DNA of 64,000 nt from Bacillus manliponensis (GTDB taxonomy: Bacteria; Bacillota; Bacilli; Bacillales; Bacillaceae_G): assembly GCF_000712595.1 (NCBI RefSeq), contig NZ_JOTN01000003.1:248001-312000 (forward strand), written 5' to 3'. Positions 44,299 to 53,472 of the stretch are shown here, in pieces (position 1 is the first letter of the stretch; the number at the start of each line of letters is the position of its first letter). The notes beneath the pieces were generated by a model. The model saw nothing but the letters and a program-made list of their open reading frames with translations. It had not been told where the DNA came from and made no database searches. A program made the position numbers and the translations under genes.

Positions 44299-44652
44299 AT
44301 GAAGCATGAAGTATCTCCTGTATCGTTAGTTGATTTAGGACAGTACCAAAATGAACGAGAGCCAGTAGAGAAGGCACACATTGATACGGTATCTGATATT
44401 TCCATTGAATTAGGTGTAAAGCTTGGGAAGGCATCTATAAAGCTCGGTGATGTAAAAAGTTTAAAGGTTGGCGATGTTCTTGAAGTGCAAAAGAATTTAG
44501 GACATAAAGTCGATGTATATTTAAGTGATATGAAAGCTGGCATCGGTGAAGCAATTGTGATGGATGAGAATTTTGGAATTATTATTTCAGAAATTCATGC
44601 AGATAAGAAAAAAGCTGTATTAGCAGCAGCGTTACAGCAAGAGAATGAATAG
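44299..44652 (+). CDS. fliN: Flagellar motor switch protein FliN
   Basis: A protein of 117 residues. The C-terminal SpoA domain (~40-110) contains SIELGVKLGKASIKLGDVKS, LKVGDVLEV and GEAIVMDENFGIIISEI. It stacks below FliM in the C ring and docks FliH. AGAGAGGAGGAG precedes the ATG, 16 bases after fliM. It lacks a CheC domain, which is carried by the separate FliY-like protein at 6291. Confidence 0.88.
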   Translation: MKHEVSPVSLVDLGQYQNEREPVEKAHIDTVSDISIELGVKLGKASIKLGDVKSLKVGDVLEVQKNLGHKVDVYLSDMKAGIGEAIVMDENFGIIISEIHADKKKAVLAAALQQENE

Positions 44653-44664
44653 AGGAGGTATCAT

Positions 44665-44985
44665 ATGGATTATATGATGTCCTTATTCCAACTAGTATTA
44701 GTATTTGGGGTGCTTGGTTATGGCGCCTATTATATGACGAAAAAGACGAAGAAACATCAGTTTCATAAACAAGGAGAAAATGGATTTATCAATGTGAAAG
44801 ATGGTGTGTATTTAAACCATCAGACGAGCGCTTTTTTATTTGAAGTCGAAGGTAAGCAAGTATTTACTGTGATGAATCAAAACGGTGTTCATTCTATTCA
44901 ATTAACAAATGGACAATTTCATAAGGCGCTGGAAGATGCGATGAAACAAGAAGCGCAAACTAAAAAGGCAGAGGATGCGTCATGA
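44665..44985 (+). CDS. fliO: Flagellar export protein FliO
   Basis: A protein of 106 residues. One N-terminal membrane helix (MMSLFQLVLVFGVLGYGAYY) is followed by a basic stretch (TKKTKKHQFHK) and a beta-rich cytoplasmic domain. This is the FliO layout. FliO helps FliP assemble. Its end overlaps the next gene by 4 bases. AGAGGAGG precedes the ATG. Confidence 0.8.
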   Translation: MDYMMSLFQLVLVFGVLGYGAYYMTKKTKKHQFHKQGENGFINVKDGVYLNHQTSAFLFEVEGKQVFTVMNQNGVHSIQLTNGQFHKALEDAMKQEAQTKKAEDAS

Positions 44986-45686
44986 TTAGAAAGAAACAAA
45001 TATGGTTTATTGCACGTATTTTTCTATTTTTCGTCTGTTTTTCTATTATTTTTGCAAATTCCGCTTATGCAGAAACAAACGGTTTTATTAATTTTGAAAG
45101 TGGAAAAGAATTTACGAACAATTCAAGTGTACAGCTTTTTATGATGGTAACGCTTCTGTCGTTATCTTCGTCGATTATTTTGTTATTTACCCATTTTACA
45201 TATTTTATGATCGTTCTTGGGATTACACGTCAAGGGCTTGGGGTCATGAACCTACCACCAAACCAAGTGCTTGTTGGATTAGCCTTCTTCTTAGCATTAT
45301 TTACGATGCAGCCCGTATTAGGGGAACTTAAAAAAGATGTATGGGACCCGATGACGAAAGAAGAAATAACGGTTGGTCAAGCGACCGCAAATGCGGAGCC
45401 AATTTTGAAAGAATATATGGCAAAACATACATATCAGCACGATTTGAAAATGATGTTAAAAGTACGCGATGAAGAAGTGCCGAAAAATACGGACGATATT
45501 TCTTTATTTACGCTTGTACCGTCATTTACATTGACGCAAATTCAAGAACAAACGTTAACATTCCTGCCAAAGATGGCGAGTATTGTCATTGTCATTATTA
45601 TTTTAGGTCCGTGGATGTTTGAGGAATTGACGTCAATTATTTTAGAGTTGTTCGATAAAATTCCGTCGTTGCTTCGTTCGGACTGA
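44982..45686 (+). pseudogene. Chimeric fliP::fliQ gene (FliP N-terminus fused to FliQ C-terminus)
   Basis: An open frame of 234 residues. Residues 1-~184 are FliP: signal peptide (1-30), NSSVQLFMMVTLLSLSSSIILL, LGITRQGLGVMNLPPNQVLV and LFTLVPSF. The FliP C-terminus (the MGMMMLPP and SLPFKLLLF membrane segments) is absent. From TQIQ (185-188, coding bases 45534-45545) onward the sequence EQTLTFLPKMASIVIV, LGPWMFEELTSII, is that of the FliQ C-terminus (B. subtilis FliQ: TQIQEQTLAFIPK). fliR follows at once and no fliQ exists in the window. An in-frame deletion of ~0.3 kb is inferred. Functional FliP and FliQ export-gate subunits are not expected. Confidence 0.85.
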
Positions 45687-45701
45687 AAAGGGTGACAAAC
45701 A

Positions 45702-46463
45702 ATGAATATGGAACTATGGGCGGCGACGTTCTTTGCATTTTGCCGCATTACTTCTTTTTTATATTTTTTACCGTTCCTTTCAGGACGATCGATTCCGTCA
45801 AAGGCAAAGATTACATTTGGTCTTGGATTATCATTTGTCGTAGCGGATCAAATTGATATTTCTCATGTGGAGACGATATGGGATACATTAGCGTACGCGG
45901 GACTGCAAATTGTAATTGGTGTCTCGCTTGCGAAAATTGTAGAAATGCTTTGGAGTATCCCAAAAATGGCAGGACATATTTTAGATTTTGATATCGGTTT
46001 ATCACAGGCGAGTTTGTTTGATGTGAATGCTGGTTCGCAGTCGACATTACTTTCGACAATCTTTGATATTTTTTTCCTACTCATTTTCATTTCGCTTGGC
46101 GGCATCGATTATTTTGTGGCGACGATTTTAAAGTCGTTTCAATATACAGAAGCGATTTATTTACTGATGACAACAAACTTTTTAAATAGTTTACTTGCAA
46201 CGCTGCTATTTGCGATTACGTCAGCTGTTGAAATTGCTTTGCCACTTATGGGCAGTTTGTTTATTATTAATTTCATTTTAATTTTAATTGCGAAAAATGC
46301 ACCGCAGTTAAATATTTTTATGAATGCGTTTGTTATTAAAATTACATGTGGTCTTTTATTTATCGCGATGAGCGTGCCGATGCTAGGCTATGTGTTTAAA
46401 AATATCGCAAATGTATTACTTGAAGAATATACGGAACTATTTAATTTTCTCTTAACGAAATAA
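45702..46463 (+). CDS. fliR: Flagellar export gate protein FliR
   Basis: A protein of 253 residues, with about six membrane helices and the FliR pattern: FAFCRITSFLYFLPFLSGRS at the N-terminus, GLSFVVADQ, and the C-terminal NAPQLNIFMNAFVIKI. With FliP and FliQ it forms the export gate. AAGGG lies 9 bases before ATG, 15 bases after the chimeric fliP::fliQ. Confidence 0.93.
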   Translation: MNMELWAATFFAFCRITSFLYFLPFLSGRSIPSKAKITFGLGLSFVVADQIDISHVETIWDTLAYAGLQIVIGVSLAKIVEMLWSIPKMAGHILDFDIGLSQASLFDVNAGSQSTLLSTIFDIFFLLIFISLGGIDYFVATILKSFQYTEAIYLLMTTNFLNSLLATLLFAITSAVEIALPLMGSLFIINFILILIAKNAPQLNIFMNAFVIKITCGLLFIAMSVPMLGYVFKNIANVLLEEYTELFNFLLTK

Positions 46464-46473
46464 GGGGGCGCGT

Positions 46474-47520
46474 ATGGCAAAGGATAATAAAACAGAAAAA
46501 GCCACCCCGCAAAAACGGAAGCAAGCAAGGGAAGAAGGGAATGTCGCCAGAAGTAAAGATTTAAACAATTTATTTTCAATTCTTGTGCTTGCCGCAGTGA
46601 TTTACTTTTTAGGTGATATTATCGGTTCTGAAATTGCAAATTCCGTTGCGATTTTGTTTGATCAGATTGGAAAGAACACGGATTCCACAGAGTTTTTTTA
46701 CTTGATGGGATTACAGCTTTTAAAAATATCAGCACCAATTCTCATACTTGTATATTTGTTTCACTTCGGAAACTACATGTTACAAGTTGGTTTTTTATTT
46801 TCAACAAAAGTAATTAAGCCAAAGGCGTCGCGTATTAATCCAAAAAGCTATTTTACAAGATTATTTGGAAGGCGAAGTATCGTTGATATTACGAAGTCAC
46901 TTCTTTATATGGTACTCATTGGATATATTTCGTACGTAATCTTCCGAAGTAATTTAGAAACGCTTGTCAGTATGATTGGTTTAAACTGGGGTGCAACGCT
47001 TGTTGAGGTTATGGAGCAATTAAAGCTTATCTTTTTAGTCATTTTAGTCATTTTAATCGTTACCTCTATCGCTGATTTTTTATATCAAAAGTGGGAGTAC
47101 GAACAAGATTTAATGATGAAAAAAGAAGAAGTAAAACGGGAGCATAAAGATAATGAAGGGGACCCGGAAGTGAAAGGGAAACGAAAACACTTTATGCATG
47201 CCATCTTACAAGGAACGATTGCGAAGAAGATGGATGGAGCAACGTTTGTAGTAAACAACCCGACGCATATCTCTGTTGTACTTCGGTATAACAAAGAGAT
47301 TGATGATGCGCCCATTGTTGTTGCAAAGGGTGAAGATGAATTGGCGTTATACATCCGTTCACTTGCTCGTGAGCAAGAAATTCCGATGGTAGAGAACCGT
47401 CCGCTTGCAAGGTCACTTTACTATCAAGTGGAAGAAGATGATATCATTCCAGAAGATTTATATGTAGCTGTTATTGAAGTTATGCGCTATTTAATTCAAA
47501 CGAAACAAATTGAAGTCTAA
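46474..47520 (+). CDS. flhB: Flagellar export switch protein FlhB
   Basis: A protein of 348 residues. It has the N-terminal KTEKATPQKRKQAREEGNVA, four membrane helices (~35-205) and a cytoplasmic domain that contains the autocleavage motif NPTH (residues 262-265), needed to switch from hook to filament export. AAGGGGGCGCGT precedes ATG, 10 bases after fliR. Confidence 0.95.
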   Translation: MAKDNKTEKATPQKRKQAREEGNVARSKDLNNLFSILVLAAVIYFLGDIIGSEIANSVAILFDQIGKNTDSTEFFYLMGLQLLKISAPILILVYLFHFGNYMLQVGFLFSTKVIKPKASRINPKSYFTRLFGRRSIVDITKSLLYMVLIGYISYVIFRSNLETLVSMIGLNWGATLVEVMEQLKLIFLVILVILIVTSIADFLYQKWEYEQDLMMKKEEVKREHKDNEGDPEVKGKRKHFMHAILQGTIAKKMDGATFVVNNPTHISVVLRYNKEIDDAPIVVAKGEDELALYIRSLAREQEIPMVENRPLARSLYYQVEEDDIIPEDLYVAVIEVMRYLIQTKQIEV

Positions 47521-47541
47521 AGCGCGTTTGGAGGAGATTTT

Positions 47542-49608
47542 TTGTTTAAGATAGATTCAGCAAGAACCTATTTTTCTATCTTTTTAGCATCGTCATTTGT
47601 TGTGGCGCTGTTAATCCCATTACCGCCATTTGTACTTGATATGGTTATTGTTTTCATATTAAGTTTGTCGGTGCTTGTCTATATGCGAGCGACCAGTATT
47701 AAAGAATGGGATGAACTAAAGTCATTTCCGACGTTACTATTGTTAATTGGAATTTTCCGCGTATCGATTAACGTATCGACAACGCGAGCGATCTTAACAG
47801 AAGGTGACGCTGGTCGTGTTATTGAAGAGTTCGGTCATTTCGTTATTGGTGGGAATTTATTAATTGGTATTGTTATTTTTACTGTGTTAATTGTCTTCCA
47901 GTTTATCGTAGCAAACGGAGCGTCACGTACTGCTGAAGTTGCGGCACGTTTTACGCTTGATTCTTTACCTGGAAAACAAATGTCGATTGATGCCGATTTA
48001 AATCAGCGTCTCATTACAGAACAAGAAGCACAAGCAAAACGTAAAAGGTTAAATATGGAAACAGATTTTTACGGAGCGATGGATGGTGCCGGAAAGTTCA
48101 TTAAAGGTGACGTTATTTTCGGTATTGTTATCTTATTTGTGAATATCATTTTCGGTTTAATTGTTGGTATGATGCAGCAAGGAATGAGCTTTGGCGAAGC
48201 GGCATACCATTATACACAGTTAACAGTTGGTGACGGAATCGTAAACCAAATTGGTTCATTAATGATTGCGATTGCGACAGGGATTATCGTAACACGTGTA
48301 TTTGATGGTTCACCGGATACAGTAAGTGAAGGTATCTTTAAAGAGTTAATGGCACATGAAATTGTTGCTTATGCGCTTGGTGGCCTATTTATTGCAATGG
48401 GTATTTTCACACCGCTTCCACTTATACCGTTTGTGCTTGTTGGTGGGACAGTCCTATTCTTAGGATATCGTAATAAGAAAAGACTGCAGCGTGAAAAGGA
48501 TGAAGAATTACAAAAAGAGTTAGAAATGATTCAAAGCGATGAGGACCAATTGCAAAAAGTTGAAGATTCATTTGGAGTCTTTACGGATAAATATCCAGTT
48601 ATCGTTGAGCTTGGTCTTGATTTAGCGGCGCTTGTGAAGCAAAAGATTAACGGTGAAACTGCAAGGGATAAAGTGGTACTGATGCGTAAATCGATTATTA
48701 CCGATTTAGGGATTAATGTGCCTGGTATTAACTTTAAAGATAATACGAGCTTTAGACCGCGTGGCCGATACGTGATTCGTATAAAAGGTGCGAAAGTGGC
48801 AGAAGGTGTCCTAAAATCAGGTTATTTACTCGCATTAAAAACACCAAATGTCATGGCTGATTTAGATGCAGAACCAGCGAAAGATCCAATTTTCGGTGAA
48901 GATGGATACTGGATTTTAGAGCATATGGTAAATGATGCGCAAATGAAAGGTTATCAAGTATTAGAACCACTTAGCATTTTAATCACACATTTAGATGTTG
49001 TACTTCGCCGTAATCTTCATGAATTGCTGCAACGTCAACATGTGAAAGATTTAATTCAGTCGTTAGAAAACGAGCATGGCGTACTGTTAGAAGAAATTAA
49101 GAAGAAAGAAATTGATTTATCACTCGTTCAAAATGTCGTTAAACAGCTGTTAAAAGAAGGCATTTCCATTCGTGATTTACCAACAATTATTGAAGGTATT
49201 ATCGACGGAAAAGAAATTTACCAAAACCAAGTTGACGGTGTAACGTCATTTGTACGGGAATGTATTTCAAAAGTCATTTGTGAACATGCGAAGAACCCAG
49301 ACGGAAAAATTTATGCAGCGTTGTTTGCGGATAATGTGGAATTAGATGCTGATGTTGTCAATAATTCGTATCAAGGTTATTTATTAAATTGGGATTTACA
49401 ACTTGAAACACATGTTATTGAACAAGTGCAGCGTATTTTCAAGCAAGCTCGTTTAATGGGGCGTGAGCCAGTGTTATTAACGAGACGAAAAGACTTCCGC
49501 TTTGGTCTTGTTCGATTACTAGATCGTTATCAAATTGAAGCGAAAGTATTATGTATTAGTGAGCTAGCGCCAGAAATTGTGGTTGATCAAATTGCATATA
49601 TTGAATAG
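47542..49608 (+). CDS. flhA: Flagellar export protein FlhA
   Basis: A protein of 688 residues. Eight membrane segments occupy ~1-315, with the conserved FHIPEP-type cytoplasmic loop (KQMSIDADLNQRLITEQEA). The C-terminal cytoplasmic domain (~330-688) binds chaperone-substrate complexes. The start codon is TTG at 47542, with GGAGG 7 bases upstream. It forms the nonameric ring below the gate. Confidence 0.95.
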   Translation: MFKIDSARTYFSIFLASSFVVALLIPLPPFVLDMVIVFILSLSVLVYMRATSIKEWDELKSFPTLLLLIGIFRVSINVSTTRAILTEGDAGRVIEEFGHFVIGGNLLIGIVIFTVLIVFQFIVANGASRTAEVAARFTLDSLPGKQMSIDADLNQRLITEQEAQAKRKRLNMETDFYGAMDGAGKFIKGDVIFGIVILFVNIIFGLIVGMMQQGMSFGEAAYHYTQLTVGDGIVNQIGSLMIAIATGIIVTRVFDGSPDTVSEGIFKELMAHEIVAYALGGLFIAMGIFTPLPLIPFVLVGGTVLFLGYRNKKRLQREKDEELQKELEMIQSDEDQLQKVEDSFGVFTDKYPVIVELGLDLAALVKQKINGETARDKVVLMRKSIITDLGINVPGINFKDNTSFRPRGRYVIRIKGAKVAEGVLKSGYLLALKTPNVMADLDAEPAKDPIFGEDGYWILEHMVNDAQMKGYQVLEPLSILITHLDVVLRRNLHELLQRQHVKDLIQSLENEHGVLLEEIKKKEIDLSLVQNVVKQLLKEGISIRDLPTIIEGIIDGKEIYQNQVDGVTSFVRECISKVICEHAKNPDGKIYAALFADNVELDADVVNNSYQGYLLNWDLQLETHVIEQVQRIFKQARLMGREPVLLTRRKDFRFGLVRLLDRYQIEAKVLCISELAPEIVVDQIAYIE

Positions 49609-49623
49609 AGCAGAGGTGAAAAG

Positions 49624-50922
49624 ATGGAAACGGCAGTGAAGCGAGAACAGATGAAAAAAATTGAAGCTTCTTCTAAAAGTGAATTGTATAGAAAGTTATT
49701 TGAACAGCACGGTAATGACTATTACGTTGTTGTTGATGAAACAGTGAAGCGCCGCATCCCGTTTTTTTGGAAAAAGAAATACGAAATGCTCGTGTCGTTT
49801 CCAGAAGGCGATGTAGCAGCAAAAAGCAATGAAAACTTCCATGAAAAGCTAATGGGAACAGTTCAAGAGAAAGTGAAAGAAACTACATCACAAAATAGTG
49901 TCCAGCTTGTGCTGCATAACCTTGCAAATAAAACGAGTGCGATTTCTGACGAAGTTAAGAGCATCAGGAATAGTGAGGAAATACGAAAGAAAAAAGAAGA
50001 GTTGCTTCAGTTATTTGAGCAAGGATTTGTCACGTTGAAAAATAGTGAGGATGAACGAGTAAAGCCACTTTTGCAAATTGCGAGGGAGAATTTCTCAGAA
50101 AATGTACGTCAAACAGAAGTGAAACATACAGAATCTGTCCCGTTTATTATTGAAAAAATGATTCGCACGCTTCAGCAAAACGAAGTGGAAGAGCACTTTT
50201 TACAAGTATATCGAAATAAGCTAACAGAAAAGTTTCAACATGCAGCGATGATTACAGAGGAAGAAGTTATTTCGTTTATTTTAGAAGAAATGGGAAATTA
50301 TTTCCGTACGGAAAATGTATTTGAAAAAGATGTTCAAACGATCGCATTAGTAGGTCCAACGGGTGTCGGAAAAACAACGACACTTGCAAAAATTGCATGG
50401 CAACTTCATCAGCACAAGAAAACGGTTGGATTCATTACGACGGATCATTCACGAGTTGGTACTGTGCAGCAGCTTCAGCAATATGTAAGTAAAATTGGTG
50501 TGGAAGTTCTTGCAGTCAAGGATAAAGCTGGGATCGAAAGAGCACTTTCTTACTTTAAAGAAGAACAAACAGTTGATTATATTTTAATTGATACAGCTGG
50601 TAAAAACTATCGCACGAAAGAATCGATTGAGATGATGATAGAAGAGGTTCAGCAAATTCAGCCTGATTATATGTGTTTAACGTTATCAGCGTCGATGAAA
50701 AGCAAAGATATGATTGAAATCATTACAAACTTTAAAGATACAGGAATTGATGGCTTTATCTTTACGAAGTTTGATGAAACAGCAAGTAGTGGTGAGCTAT
50801 TAAAAATTCCAGCAATCTCATCAGCTCCAATTATCTTTACTACTGATGGGCAAGACATGAAGAAAAATATACAATTTGCAACGGCGCAGCATTTAGCAAA
50901 GCAAATGTTACAAACATCATAG
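49624..50922 (+). CDS. flhF: SRP-type GTPase FlhF
   Basis: A protein of 432 residues. The C-terminal SRP-like NG domain (~150-432) has GPTGVGKTTT (G1, ~residue 244), IDTAGKN (G3) and FTKFDETASSG (G4). The N-terminal ~140 residues are basic and variable. FlhF sets flagellar position. Its partner flhG is not found downstream; flgG follows instead. Confidence 0.92.
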   Translation: METAVKREQMKKIEASSKSELYRKLFEQHGNDYYVVVDETVKRRIPFFWKKKYEMLVSFPEGDVAAKSNENFHEKLMGTVQEKVKETTSQNSVQLVLHNLANKTSAISDEVKSIRNSEEIRKKKEELLQLFEQGFVTLKNSEDERVKPLLQIARENFSENVRQTEVKHTESVPFIIEKMIRTLQQNEVEEHFLQVYRNKLTEKFQHAAMITEEEVISFILEEMGNYFRTENVFEKDVQTIALVGPTGVGKTTTLAKIAWQLHQHKKTVGFITTDHSRVGTVQQLQQYVSKIGVEVLAVKDKAGIERALSYFKEEQTVDYILIDTAGKNYRTKESIEMMIEEVQQIQPDYMCLTLSASMKSKDMIEIITNFKDTGIDGFIFTKFDETASSGELLKIPAISSAPIIFTTDGQDMKKNIQFATAQHLAKQMLQTS

Positions 50923-50925
50923 AAA

Positions 50926-50964
50926 AGAGGTGAAGAGTAAGACGGTAGTCTTATTCGCTGTAAT
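50926..50964 (+). promoter_or_regulatory. Distant ribosome binding site and hairpin upstream of flgG
   Basis: AGAGGTGA (50926-50933) is the only good ribosome binding site upstream of flgG, but it lies 31 bases from ATG 50965. TAAGAC-GGTA-GTCTTA (50938-50953) forms a 6-bp hairpin between them. An in-frame TAA at 50938 excludes an earlier start. The arrangement resembles that at cheR, though the folded spacing (~18 bases) is less good. Confidence 0.4.
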
Positions 50965-51774
50965 ATGAATGGTTTATATATTGGTTCTATGGGTATGATG
51001 AACTACATGCAACATGTAAATGTACATGCAAACAATATTGCAAACGCACAAACGACAGGATTTAAGTTCGATAAAATGACATCTACACCGTTTGATACAC
51101 ATCAAGTGTACCGACAAGAGGATGGAAGAAGGAAAGCGATTGGTACGCTAGATTATACCGTTATCCCGTCTGGAACACATGTGAATTTAACACCAGGGTC
51201 TTTTCAAATTACGGGAAGTGCGACAGACTTTTATTTAGATGATGGAACATCTGGACAAACTTCATTTTTCATTGTCGAGCAAGATGGAATGGTTTGTTTA
51301 ACGAGAGACGGACATTTTGGAGTGAATGAGGAAGGATATTTAAAAACATCATCAGGTGCATATGTGCTAGATCGGAATAATGAACGAATTCAAATTCCAC
51401 AAAATGCGAAGTTATCAGTTGAACAAGATGGTACAATTAATGAACTGGTGAAGCGAGTTAATCCGCAAACGGGTCTAGAAGAGGAAGTGGCCGTTGAAAT
51501 TGCACGATTGCAAACAAGGGCTGTCAATAATGAAAATATGGGTGGACTTGTAAAGCATGCAAGTCGTCATTTCTTAATAGATGGCATGGATATTGCAGAT
51601 TTACCAGAAGGAAATAGCATCGTGCAGAATTACATGTTAGAAAACTCTAACGTTGAGATGTCAAAAGAAATGGTAGACGTAATGACAAATCAAAAAATGA
51701 TTCAAGCTTCACAACGTATTATGACAACATTTGATAAAGTATATGAAAAAGAAGCAAATGAAATATTAAAGTAA
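50965..51774 (+). CDS. flgG: Flagellar distal rod protein FlgG
   Basis: A protein of 269 residues. The axial-family N-terminus (YMQHVNVHANNIANAQTTGF) and C-terminus (NSNVEMSKEMVDVMTNQKMI) flank a short central domain with the FlgG-type motif DGHFGVNEEGYL. It could equally be called an FlhO/FlhP-type rod protein, but it is the only such gene in this window. It ends the fliM-to-flgG operon before a strong terminator. Confidence 0.9.
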   Translation: MNGLYIGSMGMMNYMQHVNVHANNIANAQTTGFKFDKMTSTPFDTHQVYRQEDGRRKAIGTLDYTVIPSGTHVNLTPGSFQITGSATDFYLDDGTSGQTSFFIVEQDGMVCLTRDGHFGVNEEGYLKTSSGAYVLDRNNERIQIPQNAKLSVEQDGTINELVKRVNPQTGLEEEVAVEIARLQTRAVNNENMGGLVKHASRHFLIDGMDIADLPEGNSIVQNYMLENSNVEMSKEMVDVMTNQKMIQASQRIMTTFDKVYEKEANEILK

Positions 51775-51775
51775 G

Positions 51776-51804
51776 GGATATTCTACAAAGAATATCCTTT
51801 TTGT
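51776..51804 (+). terminator. Terminator of the fliM-flgG operon
   Basis: GGATATTC (51776-51783) pairs with GAATATCC (51790-51797), closed by TACAAA and followed by TTTTTG. Confidence 0.85.
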
Positions 51805-51818
51805 TATATATAAAGATT

Positions 51819-51831
51819 TTTTAAAATAAAA
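51819..51831 (+). promoter_or_regulatory. MogR-box-like sequence upstream of the trmB-azlCD operon
   Basis: TTTTAAAATAAAA fits TTTTWWWWWAAAA in all positions. It lies 17 bases upstream of the -35 of the next promoter, outside the flagellar locus, so it may be a chance match in AT-rich DNA. Confidence 0.3.
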
Positions 51832-51848
51832 GAATATTCATAATTTTA

Positions 51849-51877
51849 TTGACGTTTATCTTTTTCCTTTTTATATT
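51849..51877 (+). promoter_or_regulatory. Sigma-A promoter of the trmB-azlCD operon
   Basis: TTGACG (51849-51854), a 17-base spacer and TATATT (51872-51877) lie 35 bases upstream of the start codon. Confidence 0.65.
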
Positions 51878-51912
51878 AGTAGGTAGGATGATAACTACTA
51901 AAGGAGAAGCCG

Positions 51913-52725
51913 ATGGATGATATTGTAAAAGAGTTACAAAAGCTAGGGTTTTCACAGTATGAGTGTAAAGCATATATCGGGTTATTAAAGCATTATCCAG
52001 CAACTGGCTATGAAATTAGTAAAGGAACAGGGGTACCTCGCTCTACAATTTATGAAGTACTTGGGAAGCTAATTGACAAAGGTGCAGTTCATATTGTTCC
52101 ATCAGAACCGGTAAAATACGTTCCTGTCGCAGCGTCCGAATTAATAAACAGACTTCGTAAACAGTTTCAAGAATCGTTTGATTATCTAGACAAACAATTA
52201 ACTTCTTTAGAGAAAGAGCGTGAAATAGATGTAATTTCACACATTCGTAGTGAAGATGTGATCGTACAAGAAATGGCTGAGATGATTGAACGAGCTGAAG
52301 AAGAATTATGGATTTCTGTTTGGGAAGGACAGATAGAAAAGATAAAAAAGAGTGTTCGGAAAAAAGAGCGTGAAGATGTACCAATCTTTTCTGTTATATT
52401 TGGTGCACCGCATGTGAAGCTTGGCGCTACATTTCATCATAACTATATGATACCTGATGTAGTTGCGGAGCGGATGGGCGGACATTTAACGGTCATTACT
52501 CGTGATGGGAAAGAGGTGCTTATTGCCAATATTTCCGAGACGGGTACATCGTGGGCTGTGAAAACGCACGACCCAGCACTTGTATTAGTTGCGACGGAAT
52601 ATATTCGCCACGATATTATGATGGAAGAGATGATGAAAGAATATGGATCCGATAAGCTTGATGCACTGTGGAGAAGTAACCCTCACTTAGTACATGTCGT
52701 TTCTGGAAAGCGGTTTGTAAAGTAA
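51913..52725 (+). CDS. TrmB-family transcriptional regulator
   Basis: A protein of 270 residues. The N-terminal winged helix (LGFSQYECKAYIGLLKHYPA, GVPRSTIYEVLGKLIDKGAV) is that of TrmB regulators, followed by a short coiled coil (~85-105) and a C-terminal effector-binding-like domain from ~115 (EEELWISVWEGQIEKIKKSV). It precedes azlC by 15 bases and probably controls the azlCD exporter. AAAGGAGAAG precedes ATG. Confidence 0.85.
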   Translation: MDDIVKELQKLGFSQYECKAYIGLLKHYPATGYEISKGTGVPRSTIYEVLGKLIDKGAVHIVPSEPVKYVPVAASELINRLRKQFQESFDYLDKQLTSLEKEREIDVISHIRSEDVIVQEMAEMIERAEEELWISVWEGQIEKIKKSVRKKEREDVPIFSVIFGAPHVKLGATFHHNYMIPDVVAERMGGHLTVITRDGKEVLIANISETGTSWAVKTHDPALVLVATEYIRHDIMMEEMMKEYGSDKLDALWRSNPHLVHVVSGKRFVK

Positions 52726-52740
52726 AAAGGGGGAGAAGTG

Positions 52741-53472
52741 ATGCAAAGAATAGAAGCAAGGCAGGCGTTTCCACAAGAAGAAACGTTTATGATGGGTGTG
52801 AAAGACTGTTTACCGACGGTTCTTGGTTATTTAAGCATTGGCGTTGCTGCTGGTATTATTGAAAAAACGGCGGGTTTCTCCTTAGTAGAAATCACACTAA
52901 TTTCCATGCTCGTCTATGCAGGATCTGCTCAGTTTATTATGGCTGGTATGTTCGCCGCAGGTGCACCAGCTTCTGCTATTATTTTTACTGTTTTCTTTGT
53001 AAATGTAAGACATCTTTTAATGAGTGCAGCGTTAGCACCGTATTTACAAAAAGTGCCGATGTGGCGTAATATGATAATCGGCTCACAAGTTACAGATGAA
53101 ACATTTGGGGTTGCGGCGCAGCATATGGCGAGCAAGGGATATATTGGTGAAAGATGGATGCTTGGATTAAATGTTACCGCTTACGTAAACTGGGTGTTAG
53201 CAAATATAATTGGCGGTATTTTTGGAGAGTGGATACCAGACCCGTATACGTATGGTATGGACTACGCACTTCCAGCGATGTTTATTGGACTTTTCGTTTT
53301 GCAGCTCGTTAGTGAAAGACCGAAGTTAAAGATTCATCTCGTTGTTGCAGGTGCAGCAATTATTATCGCGCTTTGTTCGTATCTTGTGTTACCAAGCAGT
53401 GTAGCAATTATCGTTGCAACGTTAGCAGCAGCAACAATTGGGGTGGTGATTGAAAAATGGAAATCAGCTTAA
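52741..53472 (+). CDS. azlC: AzlC-family branched-chain amino acid exporter, large subunit
   Basis: A protein of 243 residues with about eight membrane helices and the AzlC motif VYAGSAQFIMAGMFAAG near the N-terminus, followed by FFVNVRHLLMSAAL. With AzlD it exports branched-chain amino acids or analogues. ATG 52741 is chosen, directly after an in-frame GTG, because of better spacing from GGGGGAG. It overlaps azlD by 16 bases. Confidence 0.9.
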   Translation: MQRIEARQAFPQEETFMMGVKDCLPTVLGYLSIGVAAGIIEKTAGFSLVEITLISMLVYAGSAQFIMAGMFAAGAPASAIIFTVFFVNVRHLLMSAALAPYLQKVPMWRNMIIGSQVTDETFGVAAQHMASKGYIGERWMLGLNVTAYVNWVLANIIGGIFGEWIPDPYTYGMDYALPAMFIGLFVLQLVSERPKLKIHLVVAGAAIIIALCSYLVLPSSVAIIVATLAAATIGVVIEKWKSA

